Source of the DNA: Halomonas gemina
GTDB taxonomy: Bacteria > Pseudomonadota > Gammaproteobacteria > Pseudomonadales > Halomonadaceae
Reading direction: 5' to 3'
NCBI RefSeq assembly: GCF_023554995.1
Contig: NZ_JAMJPK010000001.1
Location: 124,001-188,000, forward strand
DNA: 64,000 nucleotides
Part shown: positions 1 through 8,860 of the stretch, one piece after another
How the letters are laid out: each line of letters begins with the position of its first letter
How positions within the stretch are numbered: position 1 is the stretch's first letter
The notes under the pieces: model-generated
What the model saw: the letters and a program-made list of their open reading frames with translations, nothing else
Told to the model about the DNA's origin: nothing
Databases searched by the model: none
Made by a program: the position numbers and the translations under genes

Positions 1-726
1 ATCGTCGCCGGCGACGTGTTCATGGGCGAGGTCGACTCGGACGGCAACGTCGGTGCCCTGCGCGGCCCGATCAACGTGCCGTCCCTGGCCATCACCCCTA
101 ACACCGTCGAGACCATCGAACGGCAGAGCTACAAGAAGGCTACCTACGGGCAGACGCTCGACGCCGTCAACCTGCCCAACGAGGCCGCCAACCTGACCAT
201 CCAGTTCGACTCGCTGCCGGCGATCCAGCTGGCCGAGGCCTTGGCCGGCAAGACGGTGGCCATCGACGATGCCGCCGACACCGTCACCGGCGAGGCCCAC
301 ACCCTGGAGGAAGGGCTGTGGATCAAGCTGGCCAAGTCGAACCTGTCCAACGGCTCGGTCACCATCACCGAGACCAGCGGTAGCACCGACATCACCGCCG
401 ACTGCGAGATCGACCATGCCGCCGGCCTGGTGCGTGCCAACACCAGCGCCGCCGCCACCGACGTGACCATCGACTACGACACCGATGCCGCCACCGGCAC
501 CCGAGTGCTGGGCGCGAGCGAGATCTCCAAGCCGCGCTTCGTGATGGTCGAGGGCATCAACCTCGCCACCAACAAGCGGGTGCGCGTCGAGATCGACCGC
601 GTGGTGCTCAGCTCCGACCAGGCCACCGAGTTGATGGGCCGCGAGTTCATCAGCGGTCAGCTCACCGGCTCGCTGGTCACCCTGGAAGGCAAGGACAGCC
701 CGTACACCATGGACATGTACGACTGA
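1..726 (+). CDS. Phage tail tube protein (5' end outside window)
   Basis: The frame is open from the first base, so the gene starts upstream; 241 residues are visible. The visible N-terminal part (GDVFMGEVDSDGNV, then RGPINVPSLAITPN) and the mixed beta composition fit a major tail subunit that polymerises into the tube of a non-contractile tail. Around residues 95-165 there is what looks like an inserted small beta domain (GLWIKLAKSNLSNGSVTI followed by EIDHAAGLV), a common decoration in tail tube proteins. Its position two short genes before the tape measure gene agrees with the usual siphophage order. Assignment rests on context and pattern, not on a database match. Confidence 0.7.
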   Translation: MVAGDVFMGEVDSDGNVGALRGPINVPSLAITPNTVETIERQSYKKATYGQTLDAVNLPNEAANLTIQFDSLPAIQLAEALAGKTVAIDDAADTVTGEAHTLEEGLWIKLAKSNLSNGSVTITETSGSTDITADCEIDHAAGLVRANTSAAATDVTIDYDTDAATGTRVLGASEISKPRFVMVEGINLATNKRVRVEIDRVVLSSDQATELMGREFISGQLTGSLVTLEGKDSPYTMDMYD

Positions 727-812
727 GCCGATGAAGGAAGGGCGCCCGGGCTGACCCGGGCGTAAGCCATTTGCAACACGTAACGTAAGACATCACCGAT
801 GGAGTCACCGTC

Positions 813-962
813 ATGAGCGATACCAAGGCCCAGCCCGCCGACCTGGTGCAGGTCACCCTCAAGAAGTCACACACCCACAGCGGCCAGCCCCACAAGGTTG
901 GCGACAAGCTAAAGGTCCGCCCTGACCAACTCGAGCGCCTCAAGAAGCACGGCAAGATCTAG
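813..962 (+). CDS. Small phage protein, DUF7210-like (49 aa)
   Basis: A 49-residue basic protein starting MSDTKAQPADLVQV and ending RLKKHGKI. The pattern VTLKKSHTHSGQPHKVGD followed by VRPDQLERLKKHG resembles the short phage proteins grouped as DUF7210, which carry a conserved H-T-H-x-G patch and a C-terminal helix. The ATG is preceded by GGAG at a suitable distance. It sits between tail tube and tape measure, where siphophages normally encode tail assembly chaperones, but it is too short to be one and no slippery sequence is evident. Function unknown. Confidence 0.6.
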   Translation: MSDTKAQPADLVQVTLKKSHTHSGQPHKVGDKLKVRPDQLERLKKHGKI

Positions 963-1040
963 GCATCTCCCGGGCCAGCCGATTGGCGGGGCCGGGTTAC
1001 AAGATGTAACCTGCCTTCAGGGAACTGAAGGAGGTGGAAG

Positions 1041-1505
1041 ATGGAAACGGAACCGAATGCGTTTTACGCCATCGGCCAGATGGCCGGGTGGTGGCTAATT
1101 TTCCTGGTAGTGGTGCCGTGGCTGGCAGTGCTGCTGGCCGTATACAGTCGTGGCAATTCGATGATCGTGGCAGGTTTTATCGGCTTCTTCGGCACTCCGC
1201 TGATCGGGATGCTTTATGTGATCGCTCAGCCGGTGAACCAGTCGGTATTGGACGAGCGGGCCATTCGTTCGGGAAAAAGCCGACGCTGTTCCAAATGCAT
1301 GACGCTCAAGCATCCCACGGCGCGCATCTGCCCACAGTGCAAAACCATCGCTGGAAAGAGTGACGCACCGGAACCAAGCCGGCTCGAGCCATCGCTATCA
1401 GGCATGAGCGCTGTGCACGATCCAGGTGAAAACGTCGAGCGAGCTGAACCAGATGAAAACGGTGTCGCCGAGTTCCAGCGACGGATGCAGCAGCGCGATC
1501 CATAG
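1041..1505 (+). CDS. Membrane protein with a cytoplasmic zinc ribbon (154 aa)
   Basis: Two hydrophobic segments (about residues 14-35 and 41-64) are followed by a four-cysteine zinc-ribbon motif, CSKCMT and then CPQC, at about residues 83-99, and by a polar acidic tail. The start is supported by a strong AGGAGGT Shine-Dalgarno a few bases upstream. This is not a tail structural protein by appearance: it is an extra gene placed inside the tail module and closed by its own hairpin terminator (1527-1550). It could be a lysogenic conversion or superinfection-exclusion gene; nothing in the sequence proves that. No family was recognised. Confidence 0.7.
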   Translation: METEPNAFYAIGQMAGWWLIFLVVVPWLAVLLAVYSRGNSMIVAGFIGFFGTPLIGMLYVIAQPVNQSVLDERAIRSGKSRRCSKCMTLKHPTARICPQCKTIAGKSDAPEPSRLEPSLSGMSAVHDPGENVERAEPDENGVAEFQRRMQQRDP

Positions 1506-1526
1506 CGATACCCACACGATCCCCGA

Positions 1527-1550
1527 GCCCCGCCACCGAGCGGGGCTTTT
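1527..1550 (+). terminator. Rho-independent terminator after the 154-aa membrane gene
   Basis: A perfect 7-bp stem (GCCCCGC / GCGGGGC) with a 6-nt loop is followed by TTTTCTTT. It lies 20 bases upstream of the tape measure start and would separate the small insert gene from the tape measure transcript, or partly attenuate late transcription. Confidence 0.7.
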
Positions 1551-1570
1551 CTTTGCCTGCACGGTGACCC

Positions 1571-4500
1571 ATGGCCCAGAACCAGAACGACATCCAGCTG
1601 CGCATCAGTGCCGCGGTCGACGGCCTGCAGGACATCGGCGCGCTGCTCGCCGAGATCGACGAGCTGGGCGGTGATACCACCTCGGCCTCCTCCGATGTCG
1701 AGAAGCTCAACGAGGCGATGTCATCGCTCGGCCAGCAGCGCAAGCTGATCGACTCGCTGGAGCAGACCCGCGGCAAGGTCGCCGAGGCCGAGCAGGCCAT
1801 GAACGAGGCGGTGGGCGAGGCCGAGCGCCTGCGCAGCGCCTACGAGGACAGCGCCCAGGGTGTGGAGGCCCAGCGGCGTGCTGCCCAGCAGGCCGCCGAG
1901 CAGGCGGAGACCGCCAGCAATGCCTACCAGCAGCAGCGCCGCGAGTTGCAGGCGCTGCAGACCCAGTACAAGGGCGTGCAGGAGAGCACCACCGGCGCCC
2001 GCCAGGCGTGGCGTGATGCCGCCCAGCGGGTGCAGGATCTCGAGGCCGCCATCGAAGCCAGCGGCGGGGCCACCGAGCAGCAGGCCCGCCAGCTCAACGA
2101 GGCTCGCGGCGCCGCCGACCAGGCTCGCCAGAGCTACGAACAGCAGGCCGGCACGCTCAGCAACTTGCGCGACGAGCTGACCCAGCAGCGCACCGCCGTG
2201 GATGGCGCCAAGCAGAGCTGGGAGGACTACCGCGACGAGAGCCGCGACCTCAATCGCGACCTGAAGGAGAGCGAGCGCGCCTTCGCCCGGCAGGGCAAGG
2301 AGCTGGATCGCGCCGAGACCGCGGCTGACAAGGCCACTGGCAGCTTCCAGCGCCAGGCCAATAGCCTCGACGAGCTCAGCTATGACGCCCGCCAGGCGGG
2401 GGTGGACGTCGACAATCTCGCCGACGAACAGCAGCGCCTCGACGTGGAGTCCCAGCAGCTCGAGGGCTCGGTCGATCAGCTCAAGGGCAGCCTGCGCGAG
2501 TACCGCCAGGAAGTCGACCAGACCGACGGCAAGCTCAAGCAGTTCGGCAAGCGCCTGGCCGGTGGTGCCGTCAGCTTCGCCAAGTGGGCCGCCGCCGGTG
2601 CCGCGCTCTCGGTGGGGCTGATCACCCGCTACACCGCCCGCCAGGCCGAACTGGCCCAGCAGCTCGACAACACCTCCGAGGCGATCGGCGTCAACGTCCA
2701 GCGCCTTCAGGAACTGCAGTACGGTTTCTCGCGGGTGGGCATCGATGCCGACAAGACCGGCGACCTGCTCAAGGACGTGGCCGACAAGATCGGCGACGCC
2801 TACACCAATGGTGGTGGCGAGGCGAAGGACGCCATCGACGCCCTGGGCCTCAGCCTCGACGAGCTGATCAACCTCTCACCGGATGAGCAGCTGCTGGCCA
2901 TCGCCGGGGCCTTGGATAGCCTGCCCCAGGCCAGCCAGGTCAACGTGCTGGAGAGCCTGGCCAACGACGCTAGCCTGCTGCTGCCGCTGCTGCGCGATAA
3001 CGCCGCCGGCCTGCGCGAGCTCACCGACGAGGCCAACCAGGTCGGGGCCATCATGGACCCCGAGCAGATCGCCAATCTGCAGGCCACCAACGATGCCATC
3101 GAGCGCCTCCAGGGCAGGCTGCAGGGGCTGCGCAACCGGCTGATTGGCGAGGTCAGCCCGGCGGTCAACGACCTGGCCGGCTCGTTCGATGAGCTGCTCG
3201 AGGACAACCCCGGCCTGGTCGACGATCTCAGCCAGGTGTTCCGCGGCCTCATCCAGCAGACGCAGCGCTGGATGGAATACGTCATCACCAACCGCGAGCG
3301 GGTGGGCTCGGCCCTGCAGGGGCTGATCGACACCGCCCAGTTCCTGGGCAACTCGTTCGTGGCGGCGTTCCGCGGCATCCAGACGGCGGCCAGTGGCGTG
3401 CTCACTGTGGTCGCCGGGGTGATCGCCGGCATCATGTCGCGGATCGAGCTGGTGGCCAATGGCCTGAACCGGCTCGGCCTGGTCAGTGACGAGACCATGC
3501 GTGGCCTCGAGGCCCGCGCCGCCAGTGCGCGCCAGGCGGTTGTGGATCTCGCCAATCAGACGGTGGAGTACGGCAAGCAGACCCTCCAGGCCGGCGCCGA
3601 TGCTGTCGGTGCCTTCGACAACACCGGTAAGGCAGCCTCCCGGGGGGCAGATGCCGCCGAGGCCGCCGCCGAGCGTCAACAGGTCATCAGCGCCGCGGCG
3701 CTGCAATCCGCCCAGGCCATCGCCCAGGCCACCGCGGATAACGCCAACCAGCAGGCCCGCTTGGCCGAGGCGCTGGACGGTGCTCGCGTCGAGCACGAGG
3801 CCCTGCGCGAGGAGCTCAGAAAGAACCCCTCGAGCGAGCTGGCTCAGAAGACCGGCGAGGCTGCCAATGAGGTGGCGCGGCTCGAGCGCGAGCTGCGTAA
3901 TGCCGAACGTGCTGGTCGCGACAACGCCAAGGCCATGCAGGCCGCCGCCGATGCCATCGGCCTGACCCTTGAAGAGCTGCGCACCGGGGTCAGCGACAGC
4001 GCCCGCGAGGCCATCGAGGGCTTCGAGACCCTGGCCCGCTCCGGCGAGCTTACCGGTGAGCAGCTGCAGGACGCCTTCCAGGCCACCTGGGAGAACCTCG
4101 ACAGCCCCGAGGCCCGCGAGGCCTTCCTCGAGAACCTCCGTGAGATGGTCGCCGACGGGGTGGATGGCGCCGGTCAGTGGCTGGCGGCCTGGCAGGAGGC
4201 TTTCCAGGGCCTGGAGGACGGCAGCGACGGCGCCGTCGATGCGCTGAAGAAGGTCAACGAGGCGGCCAAGGAAGCCGCTGAGGGCCAGAACGAAAATGCC
4301 GAGGCCGGCAAAAGCATGCAGCTCAGCCTGCAGCAGATCCAGGGCGCGGCCGCCAATGCAGCCGGCGGGGTTCGTGCTGCCTGGAAAGCGGTGGCTCAGG
4401 GGGCCCGTGAGGCGGCGTCCTCCACCGATGATGCGGCCGACAGTAGCCGCGACCACGCCGATGCCGTGGACGAGCAGACCCGCGCCATGGAAGAGGCCGA

Positions 4501-4984
4501 GCGAGCCAGCCAGCGCCTCAACGACTCGCTGGAATCCAGCATAGCCAGCATGCGCGAGCAGCTCGCCCAGCTCGAGGGCGACCAGGAGCGCGTGCAGGAA
4601 TTGCAGTACGACCGCCAGAAGCTCGAGCTGCAGCAGCAGCTCAACGAGGCCCGCGAGGCCGGCGACGCCGAGGCACAGCGTGCCGCCCGCGAAGCGCTGC
4701 GGCTGGCCGATGAGATCCACCAGCGGCGCCTCACCAATATCCGCGAGGAAGCCCGCGAGCGTGAACGCCAGGCCACCGCCGATGCCGGGGCCTCAACGTC
4801 ACGGCAGGGCAGTGTGGCTCAGCCCGCCAGCGCCGCCCAGCCGGCCGCCGTCGCTCAGCCCACCCGGCGCTATGAGGTGCTGGTGCGCGCCGAGACCGGC
4901 AACGCCACCGCCTACGTCGCCACCGAGCGCGACGCCGAGAACCTGATCACTGCCCTGGGCCGCGATGCCCGCCGCGTACAGTAG
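1571..4984 (+). CDS. Phage tail tape measure protein (1137 aa)
   Basis: The longest gene of the tail module. Residues about 1-320 are a nearly continuous coiled coil rich in Ala, Gln, Glu and Arg. A hydrophobic stretch follows (about 335-352, GAVSFAKWAAAGAALSVG), then a compact helical region that includes a second hydrophobic segment near residues 590-625 (SFVAAFRGIQTAASGVL onward), and further coiled coil to the C-terminus. This layout is typical of tape measure proteins, which set tail length and pass into the host membrane during DNA injection. By the usual relation of about 0.15 nm per residue, the tail would be roughly 170 nm long. The downstream gene starts 8 bases after the stop. Confidence 0.92.
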   Translation: MAQNQNDIQLRISAAVDGLQDIGALLAEIDELGGDTTSASSDVEKLNEAMSSLGQQRKLIDSLEQTRGKVAEAEQAMNEAVGEAERLRSAYEDSAQGVEAQRRAAQQAAEQAETASNAYQQQRRELQALQTQYKGVQESTTGARQAWRDAAQRVQDLEAAIEASGGATEQQARQLNEARGAADQARQSYEQQAGTLSNLRDELTQQRTAVDGAKQSWEDYRDESRDLNRDLKESERAFARQGKELDRAETAADKATGSFQRQANSLDELSYDARQAGVDVDNLADEQQRLDVESQQLEGSVDQLKGSLREYRQEVDQTDGKLKQFGKRLAGGAVSFAKWAAAGAALSVGLITRYTARQAELAQQLDNTSEAIGVNVQRLQELQYGFSRVGIDADKTGDLLKDVADKIGDAYTNGGGEAKDAIDALGLSLDELINLSPDEQLLAIAGALDSLPQASQVNVLESLANDASLLLPLLRDNAAGLRELTDEANQVGAIMDPEQIANLQATNDAIERLQGRLQGLRNRLIGEVSPAVNDLAGSFDELLEDNPGLVDDLSQVFRGLIQQTQRWMEYVITNRERVGSALQGLIDTAQFLGNSFVAAFRGIQTAASGVLTVVAGVIAGIMSRIELVANGLNRLGLVSDETMRGLEARAASARQAVVDLANQTVEYGKQTLQAGADAVGAFDNTGKAASRGADAAEAAAERQQVISAAALQSAQAIAQATADNANQQARLAEALDGARVEHEALREELRKNPSSELAQKTGEAANEVARLERELRNAERAGRDNAKAMQAAADAIGLTLEELRTGVSDSAREAIEGFETLARSGELTGEQLQDAFQATWENLDSPEAREAFLENLREMVADGVDGAGQWLAAWQEAFQGLEDGSDGAVDALKKVNEAAKEAAEGQNENAEAGKSMQLSLQQIQGAAANAAGGVRAAWKAVAQGAREAASSTDDAADSSRDHADAVDEQTRAMEEAERASQRLNDSLESSIASMREQLAQLEGDQERVQELQYDRQKLELQQQLNEAREAGDAEAQRAAREALRLADEIHQRRLTNIREEARERERQATADAGASTSRQGSVAQPASAAQPAAVAQPTRRYEVLVRAETGNATAYVATERDAENLITALGRDARRVQ

Positions 4985-4992
4985 GAACGCCC

Positions 4993-5412
4993 ATGATCAC
5001 CCTTACCCATGCCGGCGGCGTCATCACGCTGCCGGAGGATCTCGCCTGGCCGGATGAGTTCGACTGGTCGCCGGTGGTCGGCGCCGAGCAGCGCTCGCTC
5101 AGCGGGGCGCTGATCGTCCACCACAGCACCGCGCAGGGCGGCCGGCCGATCACCCTCGAGAGCGCCGGTGCCAGCTGGTACCCGCGTGCCGACGTGCTGG
5201 CCCTGCAGGCGCTGCTCGAGGACGCCGCCAACACGGTGGCCACCGGCGACACCCCGCCGGCGATGACCCTGGACGTGCACGGCCGCACCTTCGCGGTGGC
5301 CTGGCGGCTGGCCGGCAACGCCCGGCCGCTGGAGGCCACGCCGGTCTATCGCCTGGCCGACCCCGATGGCACCCACCCCTACCTGATCACCCTCCGCCTG
5401 ATGGAGATTTAA
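4993..5412 (+). CDS. Phage minor tail protein, unknown family (139 aa)
   Basis: A 139-residue protein predicted to be mostly beta strand (MITLTHAGGVITLPEDLAWP at the start, HPYLITLRLMEI at the end). It starts 8 bases after the tape measure stop and ends 3 bases before the next start, so it is translated as part of the tail operon. Its place directly after the tape measure gene is where siphophages encode distal tail or tail-tip connector proteins, but the sequence was not recognised and the role is inferred from position only. Confidence 0.75.
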   Translation: MITLTHAGGVITLPEDLAWPDEFDWSPVVGAEQRSLSGALIVHHSTAQGGRPITLESAGASWYPRADVLALQALLEDAANTVATGDTPPAMTLDVHGRTFAVAWRLAGNARPLEATPVYRLADPDGTHPYLITLRLMEI

Positions 5413-5415
5413 CGC

Positions 5416-8400
5416 ATGCCGATTCTGCAGGGCGACATCAAGCTGCTGAAAAGCGAGCGCATGACCGACAACGAAGACGGCGGCGGGCGCATCACCGGCA
5501 ACGAGATCGAGGACGGTCTCTCCAACGAGATCTTCAACGACGTCTCGGACCTCGACCGCGTCTACGGGCGCACCAGCCTGCGCAAGGTCTACGGCGCCGC
5601 CGAGAGCGACGACACCGCCATCTACTTCGGCAGCCACGTGATCATCGATCAGGCCCCGGATGACGACAACGTGGCCGTGCTGGCGTTCTCGACCGGCTCG
5701 CCCACCGACGAGCGCGACGAGGCCCGCGAGCGGGTAGAGGGCTACGTGGTGCCCGGGCCGCTGACCCGCATGCGGCTGTATGGCGACCAGCTGGTCGGCC
5801 AGCGCTCGCTGCTGGCCTACACGCGCACCGGTGAGACCCCGCCGGACATCGGCGACGTGCTGGTGCTCTCGACCGAGAGCGGTGCGGATGCCGGCGACGA
5901 ACAGTACGTGCGCATCACCGGCGTGGAGAGCCAGAACCAGGTGTTCACCGATTCGCAGGGCGATTTCACCCGCCAGGTGCTCACCCTGGAGATCTCCACC
6001 GAGATCACCACCCGCTTCCATGGCCACGAGCCGGTGCGCGGTTCCAGCCCGCAGCCCGATACCCTGCTGCGCCAGAGCCAGGTGGCGGACGCCTCGCGCT
6101 ACTACGGCATCAGCCCGCTGGCCGAGGCGGCCAGCCTGGGTGCCAAGCAGTTCCGGGTGGCCAGCGTCTACCAGCCCATAGTGCCCAGCACCCAGAGCGA
6201 GAGCCCGGTGGTCGATGTGCAGGTGGGCGGCCAAGTGGCGCTTTCGGTGGATAGCGGCGGCATCACCCACGAGATTCCGCAGGTCGCCGAGACGCTGCAG
6301 ATCGGGGTGGCCGTCAATAACCGCGGCTATTCCTACACGCGCAACCTCCAGCCGCTACCCGCCCCCGGCACCGTGGTGGTGGAGTTCCTGGCGCTGGGCA
6401 AGTGGTACACCCTGCGTGATGAAAACGGCAACGGCGAGCTGACCGGCAGCGGTACCGGCCAGGTCAATTTCGCCACCGGCTCGCTCTCGATCACCCTGCA
6501 GGAACTGCCGGACGTCGACTCGGCGATCCTCATCTACTGGGGCACGCCGGTGCACTACGTCGACCGCGCCGGCTACCAGGTGCCGTTCGCCACGCCCTCG
6601 CTGCGCTTCATGCTCGAGCACGGCGGCGTGGTGCCCGGCAGCGTCACCGCCACCTGGCTCTCCAACGACACCGAGGTCACCGCCACCGACGACGGCCAGG
6701 GCAACCTGACCGGCGCCGCCAGCGGGCGCATGGTCTACGGCTTCCAGGATGGCACCAACGGCGACCGCCTGGGCGAGCTATGGATCGAGTTCAACGACGG
6801 CGCCTGGCCGGATGCCGGCGGCAACGTGGTCATCGACTACGAACACGGCGCCTCCGACACCGCAACGTTCAATCCCAGCAAGGACGGCAGCGGCTTCGTC
6901 CAGCTGCAGCTGCCCAACGCCCCGATCAAACCGGGCTCGGTCAGCCTGCAGTGGGTCGTCGAGCACAGCGACACGGAGGCCAGCGGCGGCACCATCGATG
7001 AGTCGACCTGGTCGGCGTGGCGTTCCGGCCGCGCCTCCTGGGCGGATTACAGCGCCGACAGTGGCGGCGATACCATCAGCCACTTCGAGTCGCGCTATGA
7101 AGAGAGCTCGAAGTTGACCTACCGCGCCTATGACGACGGGGCGGGCAACCTGCCGGGCTTCGAGGGCGTGGTCGATTACGAGACCGGCCTGGTGACGATG
7201 CGCGTCGAGCTCGAGGGCAAGCTGCAGCGCTGGGATCGCAACGACGCCGACGGCGATGCGAGCTGGAAGGAGGTCGGCGTCACGGAGGAGTTTGCCGATG
7301 GCTCGGCCGTCATCGCCCGCTGGCAGCCGCAGACCATCGGCAGCACCGCCGGCAGCGTCTCGCAGAGCCCCAGCCCGTTGCGCGTCGACCTGCTGCCCCT
7401 GCTGCAGGACATGATCGTGCCGACCACGCTGCGCTTCACCTTCCGCGGCGCCACCTACGAGGACCGCGACGGCAGCCTCTACCGCGATGTCGACCCGCAG
7501 ACCGGCGCCGGACTCTACAGCGGCACCATCGACTACGCCCGGGCCAGCGTGGTCCTCGAGGACTGGGGCGGCGGCGGCAGCAACCAGATCGGCATCGACA
7601 GCCTGATCACCGTCTACGGCGAGTGGAACGTCAACGAGGTGTTCTTCCGCACGCCCGGCAGCCCGATCCAGGTCGGCGAACTCTCGCTGCTGGCCACCGC
7701 CGCCGATGGCGAGCTGCTCGATGGCCAGAGCCAGTTCAACGGCGAGATCCAGGGCGGCGACCTCGAGGGCCAGATCGACTACAGCACTGGCGTGGCCAGC
7801 GTGCGCTTCGGGGAGCTGGTGGCCGATTCGTCACTGACCACCGAGGAGAAGAACCAACCCTGGTACGACCCGGCCAACGTCGACGGCGACGGCAACATCT
7901 GGCGCCCGCGCCCGGTGCTGCCCAGCACCTGCCGCTTCAACACCGTGGTGCTCACCTCGCTGCCGCTGGACGCCGAGCTGCTGGGGCTGGACCCGGTGCG
8001 CCTGCCGCCGGACGGCCGCGTGCCGATCTATCGGCCGGCACAGGTGGCGGTGGTGCACCATACGGCGAAGACCGCCTGGCCGTTGGACACCCAGCCGGGC
8101 GACAGCCTGGACGTGGGCCGTACCCGCCTGGCGCTCGGCCACGTCGAGGATGCCAACGGCGAGCGCCTGCCCCAGGCCGATGTCAGCGTGGACCTCGATG
8201 CCGGCCTGTTCACCCTCGACAGTGGCGCGGATCTCAGTGGATATGCCGAGCCGCTCTACGCCGTGCATCGCGTCGAGGACCTGGTGCTGATCTCTGATGT
8301 GCAGATCGGCGGGCAGATCACCATCATCGGCCAGCTCAGCCACGACTACCCGGCCGACGACACCTACGTCAGCTCGGCGCTGATCAGCGGCGACCTGCAG

Positions 8401-8847
8401 GCCCGCTGGGCCAACCTGTTCGACCAGGCCACCTGGACCAACGAATGGTCGGACAGCCTGATCGGCGACGAGACCAGTGCCGAGTACAACGCCACCCAGT
8501 ACCCGCTCACCGTCACCAACCGCGGTGCCATCACCGAGCGTTGGGCGTTGATCTTCACCAGCTCAACAACCTTTCGGGTCGTCGGGGAGAGCGTGGGCGA
8601 GATCGGCACCGGGGACATCAACACCGAGCTGGCCATCCACAACCCCAATACCAACGTGCCCTATTTCACCGTGCCAGTGCTGGGCTGGGGGCAGGGGTGG
8701 AGCACCGGCAACGTGCTGCGCTTCAACACCATAGGGGCCAACGCCCCCATCTGGCTGGCCCGCACCGTGATGCAGGGCGAGGCTCAAGGCAACGACTTCG
8801 AGTTTCGTATCCAAGTTCGCGGCAACGTGAACGCCGACCCGCAATAA
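5416..8847 (+). CDS. Large phage tail protein with repeated beta motif (1143 aa)
   Basis: A 1143-residue protein filling the slot after the tape measure and its small partner, probably a tail-tip or baseplate component. A motif of the form G-N-L-x-G ... G-x-V-x-Y-x-x-G-x-V recurs near residues 336, 426, 573, 693 and 773 (for example GVVDYETGLVTMRV and GQIDYSTGVASVRF), each followed by hydrophobic alternation typical of beta strands. The C-terminal 250 residues differ and end in a beta-rich region. The composition is as GC-rich as the tape measure gene, unlike the following cassette. The structural role is an inference from context; no family name could be assigned. Confidence 0.75.
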   Translation: MPILQGDIKLLKSERMTDNEDGGGRITGNEIEDGLSNEIFNDVSDLDRVYGRTSLRKVYGAAESDDTAIYFGSHVIIDQAPDDDNVAVLAFSTGSPTDERDEARERVEGYVVPGPLTRMRLYGDQLVGQRSLLAYTRTGETPPDIGDVLVLSTESGADAGDEQYVRITGVESQNQVFTDSQGDFTRQVLTLEISTEITTRFHGHEPVRGSSPQPDTLLRQSQVADASRYYGISPLAEAASLGAKQFRVASVYQPIVPSTQSESPVVDVQVGGQVALSVDSGGITHEIPQVAETLQIGVAVNNRGYSYTRNLQPLPAPGTVVVEFLALGKWYTLRDENGNGELTGSGTGQVNFATGSLSITLQELPDVDSAILIYWGTPVHYVDRAGYQVPFATPSLRFMLEHGGVVPGSVTATWLSNDTEVTATDDGQGNLTGAASGRMVYGFQDGTNGDRLGELWIEFNDGAWPDAGGNVVIDYEHGASDTATFNPSKDGSGFVQLQLPNAPIKPGSVSLQWVVEHSDTEASGGTIDESTWSAWRSGRASWADYSADSGGDTISHFESRYEESSKLTYRAYDDGAGNLPGFEGVVDYETGLVTMRVELEGKLQRWDRNDADGDASWKEVGVTEEFADGSAVIARWQPQTIGSTAGSVSQSPSPLRVDLLPLLQDMIVPTTLRFTFRGATYEDRDGSLYRDVDPQTGAGLYSGTIDYARASVVLEDWGGGGSNQIGIDSLITVYGEWNVNEVFFRTPGSPIQVGELSLLATAADGELLDGQSQFNGEIQGGDLEGQIDYSTGVASVRFGELVADSSLTTEEKNQPWYDPANVDGDGNIWRPRPVLPSTCRFNTVVLTSLPLDAELLGLDPVRLPPDGRVPIYRPAQVAVVHHTAKTAWPLDTQPGDSLDVGRTRLALGHVEDANGERLPQADVSVDLDAGLFTLDSGADLSGYAEPLYAVHRVEDLVLISDVQIGGQITIIGQLSHDYPADDTYVSSALISGDLQARWANLFDQATWTNEWSDSLIGDETSAEYNATQYPLTVTNRGAITERWALIFTSSTTFRVVGESVGEIGTGDINTELAIHNPNTNVPYFTVPVLGWGQGWSTGNVLRFNTIGANAPIWLARTVMQGEAQGNDFEFRIQVRGNVNADPQ

Positions 8848-8860
8848 GAGAGGCAACGAC

